Assembly (NCBI GenBank): GCA_900320925.1
Contig: ONUD01000024.1
Span: 1 to 8,528, forward strand
Origin: an uncultured Eubacteriales bacterium
GTDB lineage: Bacteria; Bacillota; Clostridia; Oscillospirales; Acutalibacteraceae
DNA length: 8,528 nucleotides
Direction of reading: 5' to 3'
The position numbers and the translations under genes were made by a program. The notes beneath the pieces were generated by a model. It saw only the letters and a list, made by a program, of their open reading frames with translations. It ran no database searches and was not told the origin of the DNA. This document shows positions 5,641 through 8,528 of this stretch, piece after piece (position 1 is the first letter of the stretch; each line of letters starts with the position of its first letter).

Positions 5641-6978
5641 ATGGCTGTCACACTGAATGATAAGCACGTCAAAGCATTTATTTCTCAAGAGGAATATCAG
5701 GCGATTGCTCCCCAAATCAAGGTTTCCCATGAGCTTCTGCACAACAAAACAGGACTGGGAAATGACTTTTTGGGTTGGCTTGACCTTCCGGTGGATTACG
5801 ACAAGGATGAGTTTGCAAGAATCAAAAAGGCTGCCGATAAAATCAAGGCAGATACCGATGTGTTTGTGGTGATTGGAATCGGCGGTTCCTACCTGGGGGC
5901 AAGGGCTGCTATTGAGTTCCTGAAATCCCCAAACTATAATGTGCTGCCCAAGGATACCCCCGACATCTACTTTACCGGCAATTCCATCAGCTCTACGGCA
6001 TTGTCCGAACTGCTGGAAATCTGTAAGGGCAAGCGTGTGTCGATCAATATGATCTCCAAGTCGGGTACCACAACAGAGCCTGCCATCGCTTTCAGAGTGT
6101 TCCGTGAACTGCTCGAAAAAGAGTACGGCAAGGAGGGGGCAAAGGAAAGAATCTACTGCACCACCGACCGGGCAAAGGGAACGCTGAAACAGCTTGCCGA
6201 TAAAGAAGGATATCAGACCTTTGTTGTGCCGGATGATGTCGGAGGACGTTTTTCCGTGCTGACAGCAGTGGGCTTGCTGCCGATTGCTGTGTCGGGAGCC
6301 GATATTGATGCTCTCATGCAGGGTGCTGCCAAGGCAAGAGAAGAACTGTGCTGTACGGAACTGGAAAAAAATCCCTGCTATCAGTATGCTGCTATCCGTA
6401 ATATCCTTTACCGCAAGGGAAAGAAAATCGAAATGCTTGTCAGCTATGAGCCGTCCTTTACCATGATGAACGAGTGGTGGAAGCAGCTCTTCGGTGAGAG
6501 TGAGGGCAAGGATCAGAAAGGTTTGTTCCCTGCTTCCGTGGTATTCTCCACCGACCTGCACTCTATGGGACAGTTTATTCAGGACGGTACCAGAACCATG
6601 TTTGAAACAGTGGTTCAGATTGACAAACCAAAGTATGAACTGACCATCGGCACCGATCCCGAAAATGTGGACGGTCTGAATTTCCTTTCCGGCAAAACCG
6701 TTGATTTTGTCAATAAAAAAGCCTTTGAAGGTACCGTTCTTGCCCATACCGACGGCAAAGTGCCGAATGTGATCCTCAGTATCCCCGAAGTCAGCGAAAC
6801 AGAATTGGGGTATCTGATTTACTTCTTTGAAAAGGCTTGTGCGGTGAGCGGTTATACCATGTGCCTGAATCCGTTTAACCAGCCCGGCGTGGAAAGCTAC
6901 AAAAAGAATATGTTCGCCCTCCTCGGCAAACCCGGCTATGAGGATCAGAAAGAAGCTCTTGAAGCACGTTTGAAATAA
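5641..6978 (+). CDS. pgi: Glucose-6-phosphate isomerase
   Basis: Pgi interconverts glucose-6-phosphate and fructose-6-phosphate, the second step of glycolysis, in the cytosol. The 445-aa length fits the short Firmicutes form. Visible signatures are IGGSYLGARA (80-89), the sugar-phosphate binding loop SKSGTTTEP (139-147), DVGGRFSVLTAVGLLP (199-214, Arg203), GESEGKD (285-291, catalytic base Glu286), STDLHSMGQ (303-311, ring-opening His307) and the C-terminal signature GVESYKKNMF (416-425, Lys421). All catalytic residues are present. The ATG at 5641 is chosen because AAGGAGG ends 8 nt before it; the upstream ATG at 5602 adds 13 residues but lies in the promoter -10 and has no ribosome binding site. 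I see no hairpin terminator in the short gap before the next gene, so read-through into the small P-loop gene is possible. Divergent placement next to glucokinase makes metabolic sense. Confidence 0.97.
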   Translation: MAVTLNDKHVKAFISQEEYQAIAPQIKVSHELLHNKTGLGNDFLGWLDLPVDYDKDEFARIKKAADKIKADTDVFVVIGIGGSYLGARAAIEFLKSPNYNVLPKDTPDIYFTGNSISSTALSELLEICKGKRVSINMISKSGTTTEPAIAFRVFRELLEKEYGKEGAKERIYCTTDRAKGTLKQLADKEGYQTFVVPDDVGGRFSVLTAVGLLPIAVSGADIDALMQGAAKAREELCCTELEKNPCYQYAAIRNILYRKGKKIEMLVSYEPSFTMMNEWWKQLFGESEGKDQKGLFPASVVFSTDLHSMGQFIQDGTRTMFETVVQIDKPKYELTIGTDPENVDGLNFLSGKTVDFVNKKAFEGTVLAHTDGKVPNVILSIPEVSETELGYLIYFFEKACAVSGYTMCLNPFNQPGVESYKKNMFALLGKPGYEDQKEALEARLK

Positions 6979-7003
6979 TTTCTGACAAAAAGTACAAAAT
7001 CCA

Positions 7004-7032
7004 TTGACAGAAATGCGAATTTATTGTAAAAT
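7004..7032 (+). promoter_or_regulatory. Promoter of the small P-loop gene
   Basis: A perfect TTGACA (7004-7009) and TAAAAT (7027-7032) are separated by 17 bp. The start would be near 7039, leaving a ~32-nt leader with AAGGAGG (7055-7061). It is among the strongest promoters in the window. Confidence 0.78.
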
Positions 7033-7070
7033 TGATTCGGGTATAAAAATTGCTAAGGAGGCAAAAATAA

Positions 7071-7487
7071 ATGGTTACACTGATTATCGGCAAAAAGGGT
7101 ACAGGCAAAACCAAAAAACTGATCCATCTGGCAGCAGAAGCTGTTGAAACTTCCAAAGGCAACGTGGTTGTCATTGAAAAAGGCTCCAAGCTTACTTATG
7201 ATGTGTCCCACAAGGCAAGACTGATTGATACGGAACAGTATGCGATTACAGGTTATGAAGCCTTCTTCGGTTTCCTGAGCGGTCTTTGTGCAGGCAACTA
7301 TGATATGACAGATGTTTTGGTGGATTCTACCCTCAAGATCGGCGGTCAGGACTTCACTGCATTTGCAGAGTTCATTGAAAAAATCAATGCCCTTGCCGCT
7401 AAAACCGAAACAAAGTTTACGTTCCTGGTATCGGCGGATGAAACAGAGCTTCCCCAAAGTCTTGATGCCGTTACCGTCAAAATCTGA
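7071..7487 (+). CDS. Small P-loop NTPase-like protein of unknown function
   Basis: The 138-aa product opens with a textbook Walker A motif, GKKGTGKT (residues 7-14), right after a first strand VTLII. A second strand NVVVIEKG is at 31-38. A hydrophobic strand ending in acid, DVLVDS (81-86), is a likely Walker B, and a late strand FTFLVSADE (116-124) completes a minimal Rossmann-like core. There are no membrane segments and no added domain. Proteins of this sort in Clostridia are sometimes labelled ATP-binding or twitching-motility PilT-like, but PilT is far larger and its hallmark boxes are absent here, so I reject that name. Start: ATG at 7071 with AAGGAGG 9 nt upstream. It has its own consensus promoter and a strong hairpin just after its TGA, so it is probably expressed as a single gene, with possible read-through from pgi. 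Partner and substrate are unknown. Confidence 0.85.
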   Translation: MVTLIIGKKGTGKTKKLIHLAAEAVETSKGNVVVIEKGSKLTYDVSHKARLIDTEQYAITGYEAFFGFLSGLCAGNYDMTDVLVDSTLKIGGQDFTAFAEFIEKINALAAKTETKFTFLVSADETELPQSLDAVTVKI

Positions 7488-7499
7488 TACACAAACATC

Positions 7500-7534
7500 T
7501 ATCCCCGCTGCCCATGCCGCAGCGGGGATATTTT
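7500..7534 (+). terminator. Strong hairpin terminator between convergent genes
   Basis: A perfect 12-bp GC-rich stem, TATCCCCGCTGC (7500-7511) with GCAGCGGGGATA (7519-7530), closes a 7-nt loop and is followed by TTTT on the plus strand. It begins 12 nt after the stop of the P-loop gene and abuts the stop of the opposing gene at 7533. The minus strand lacks a long T-run, so it serves the plus-strand gene best and may work less well for the other. Confidence 0.85.
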
Positions 7535-7970
7535 ATACCCTCCTGACATCCGTCAGTTCCCTGATTTTCGGACAATATTCCTCTGCTTTCTCCGCCGCCA
7601 CCGAAAGCATATACTCCACTACCGATTCACTCACGATGGAATCATAAAAGCTGGACGTCATTTTAAAATAGACGCTCATGTTCCTCCTGTCAAAGCAAAA
7701 ATGCCCGTCCGGCAGTGCATCATTGATGACGCAAAGGGCAAACGACAGCTCTGAAGCTTGCTCCCATGTTGCCCCTACCTCGATGGGGACGTACAGGGAA
7801 AGCAGCATTTTTGACGGATCAATGACGAAAATCGGTCTCAGTTCCATGGCATTGCTCCCGATACTGCACCGTATCCACAGCTTCCTGTCATTCCTTTCAT
7901 GGAGAATCTCGTTCCTTTCCAGTACTCTGCACAATGTTTGATAGACTTTTCCGGCTCTTGTCAATGTCAA
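7533..7970 (-). CDS. YbjN-like domain protein, TTG start
   Basis: The 145-aa soluble product lacks a signal peptide and membrane segments. From about residue 45 it follows the pattern of the YbjN / type III secretion chaperone-like fold: two hydrophobic strands (RPIFVID, MLLSLYVPIEV), a helix (EQASELSFALCVINDALPDG, about 70-89), then FCFDRRNMSVYFKM as a strand pair and a long C-terminal helix SESVVEYMLSVAAEKAEEYCPKI (about 114-136). YbjN proteins have been linked to stress or regulation in enterobacteria; the role here is unknown and the family assignment is by fold pattern only. No ATG starts the open frame. TTG at 7970 follows AGGGAGAG by only ~4 nt, and a second TTG at 7964 gives ~10 nt, so the start could be two codons shorter. 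It converges on the P-loop gene and shares its terminator. An ATG at codon 42 would remove the first part and has no visible ribosome binding site. Confidence 0.72.
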   Translation of the reverse strand: MTLTRAGKVYQTLCRVLERNEILHERNDRKLWIRCSIGSNAMELRPIFVIDPSKMLLSLYVPIEVGATWEQASELSFALCVINDALPDGHFCFDRRNMSVYFKMTSSFYDSIVSESVVEYMLSVAAEKAEEYCPKIRELTDVRRV

Positions 7971-7999
7971 TTCTCTCCCTGCGGTTGATTGATAGTTTA

Positions 8000-8008
8000 G
8001 TTATACCA
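8000..8008 (-). promoter_or_regulatory. Possible extended -10 of the YbjN-like gene
   Basis: On the minus strand TATAAC (8005-8000) is preceded by TGG (8008-8006), an extended -10 arrangement, about 30 nt before the TTG start. I find no good -35 element at the right distance, so this is tentative. Confidence 0.4.
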
Positions 8009-8177
8009 CCCCCATGATGATTTCCGTGTCGGATATTGAAAACAGGGGCTTTTTTCTGCTATTCTGAAAATTGTCGGTTTATAGCAGGAAATTCTTGTTA
8101 AAATGCTGATATTTCGCCGTCATGTTAAGGGAAAATCATATCGAATCTACGAAAATGACAAAACGGTTACAAAAAGC

Positions 8178-8206
8178 TTGACAAATCTTTCAAAGTTGTT
8201 TAAGAT
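8178..8206 (+). promoter_or_regulatory. Promoter of the SH3-domain protein gene
   Basis: A perfect TTGACA (8178-8183) is followed after 17 bp by TAAGAT (8201-8206). This predicts a leader of about 74 nt before the ATG at 8287, longer than the others in the window. Confidence 0.6.
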
Positions 8207-8286
8207 ATAACAAGCGGCTTACAGAAAAGAGAAACATCCTATGAAATTTTAGCTGCGGTACGTATTTTGAAGGAGGATATTTTTCC

Positions 8287-8528
8287 ATGAAAAACTTGAA
8301 TAAACTGCTTTTGGTTGTGTCTGCCGGTGTGATTGTATGTGTGGTTCCCGCTTATTCCGCTTCGGCTTATGATACCGATACCGTTGTGACAACCGACTAT
8401 CTGAGAGTCAGAGAAGCTCCCGATTTGGATGCTGCCATCGTGGATGTGGCTGCCCCCGGTACCGAGATTGAACAAATCTGTGAACTTGACAGCGGCTGGA
8501 GCAAGGTCGTTTACAACGGCGGTGTATA
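8287..8528 (+). CDS. Secreted bacterial SH3-domain protein, N-terminal part only
   Basis: The gene runs off the right edge; 80 complete codons are visible. Residues 1-27 form a Sec signal peptide: MKNLNK, a hydrophobic core LLLVVSAGVIVCVV, then PAYSASA with a likely signal peptidase cut after Ala27. Residues 36-80 match the start of a bacterial SH3 (SH3_3/SH3b) domain: DYLRVREAPD, a variable turn, GTEIEQICELDSGWSKVVYNGGVY, with the usual LNVR-like opening and GW(S/T)KV core. Such domains bind peptidoglycan and are commonly joined to cell-wall hydrolases such as NlpC/P60 or amidases, but the catalytic part, if any, lies beyond the window. AGGAGG (8271-8276) is 10 nt before the ATG, and a consensus promoter lies upstream. 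Secreted location is well supported; hydrolase function is not. Confidence 0.88.
   Translation, partial: MKNLNKLLLVVSAGVIVCVVPAYSASAYDTDTVVTTDYLRVREAPDLDAAIVDVAAPGTEIEQICELDSGWSKVVYNGGV

Larger units (their letters stand above)
7971..8286. other. Divergent intergenic region without a gene
   Basis: These 316 bp separate the YbjN-like gene (minus) from the SH3 gene (plus). I see a likely promoter for each and an imperfect inverted repeat, TTTTCTGCTAT (8052-8062) with ATAGCAGGAAA (8081-8091), that pairs over 11 positions with one G-T around an 18-nt loop. No open frame with a ribosome binding site is evident. It is AT-rich and could hold regulator sites or a short RNA, neither of which I can demonstrate. 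Confidence 0.5.

Noticed and set aside
5617..6747. A 376-codon minus-strand open frame opposite pgi.
   Set aside because: It mirrors the coding constraint of pgi, which has all catalytic signatures. The translation is rich in His, Cys and Phe, as is typical of an antisense shadow.
7071..7487. PilT-type twitching motility ATPase.
   Set aside because: The protein is about one third the size of PilT and lacks the Asp and His boxes and the N-terminal PAS-like domain. Only the P-loop is shared.

Overview
The window looks like a chromosomal housekeeping region from a Gram-positive anaerobe of the class Clostridia. A Ruminococcus-like member of the Oscillospiraceae is my best guess, by inference only. 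The signs are strong AGGAGG-type ribosome binding sites 8-10 nt before most starts, consensus TTGACA/TATAAT-like promoters with 17-bp spacers, moderate GC in genes with AT-rich gaps, an Aquifex-type ~640-aa aconitase, a ROK glucokinase with the Cys zinc motif, a ~445-aa Firmicutes-type glucose-6-phosphate isomerase, and a secreted bacterial SH3 protein. I see no mobile element, CRISPR array, tRNA or rRNA.

Left part (1-5384, all minus strand). Transcription runs right to left in three units. Glucokinase (4431-5384) has its own promoter and a clear intrinsic terminator. A cytoplasmic GH13 amylase/cyclomaltodextrinase-like enzyme (2813-4303) follows with its own promoter and a small DUF1653-like C-terminal tail. 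Aconitase (586-2520) has a near-consensus promoter and is followed 20 nt later by a small two-helix membrane protein (2-565), probably in the same operon. The gap between amylase and aconitase holds an open reading frame in frame with the amylase stop and a GC-rich hairpin-dense patch.

Middle (5385-5640). This divergent promoter region separates glucokinase (minus) from pgi (plus). It carries a near-perfect 32-bp palindrome, a second short palindrome, and copies of an 8-mer (TGCAGGAT) that also lies inside the aconitase promoter.

Right part (5641-8528). On the plus strand are pgi, then a small P-loop protein of unknown function with its own consensus promoter and a strong hairpin terminator. 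Convergent to it is a YbjN-like protein (7533-7970, minus, TTG start). After a 316-bp gap a secreted SH3-domain protein begins at 8287 and runs off the window.

Together the central genes form a plausible route for intracellular alpha-glucan use: the GH13 enzyme releases glucose or short maltooligosaccharides, the ROK kinase makes glucose-6-phosphate, and Pgi converts it to fructose-6-phosphate for glycolysis. Aconitase supplies the citrate branch. The best leads for something undescribed are the shared promoter motif and palindrome, the amylase tail with its in-frame extension, and the small P-loop protein.
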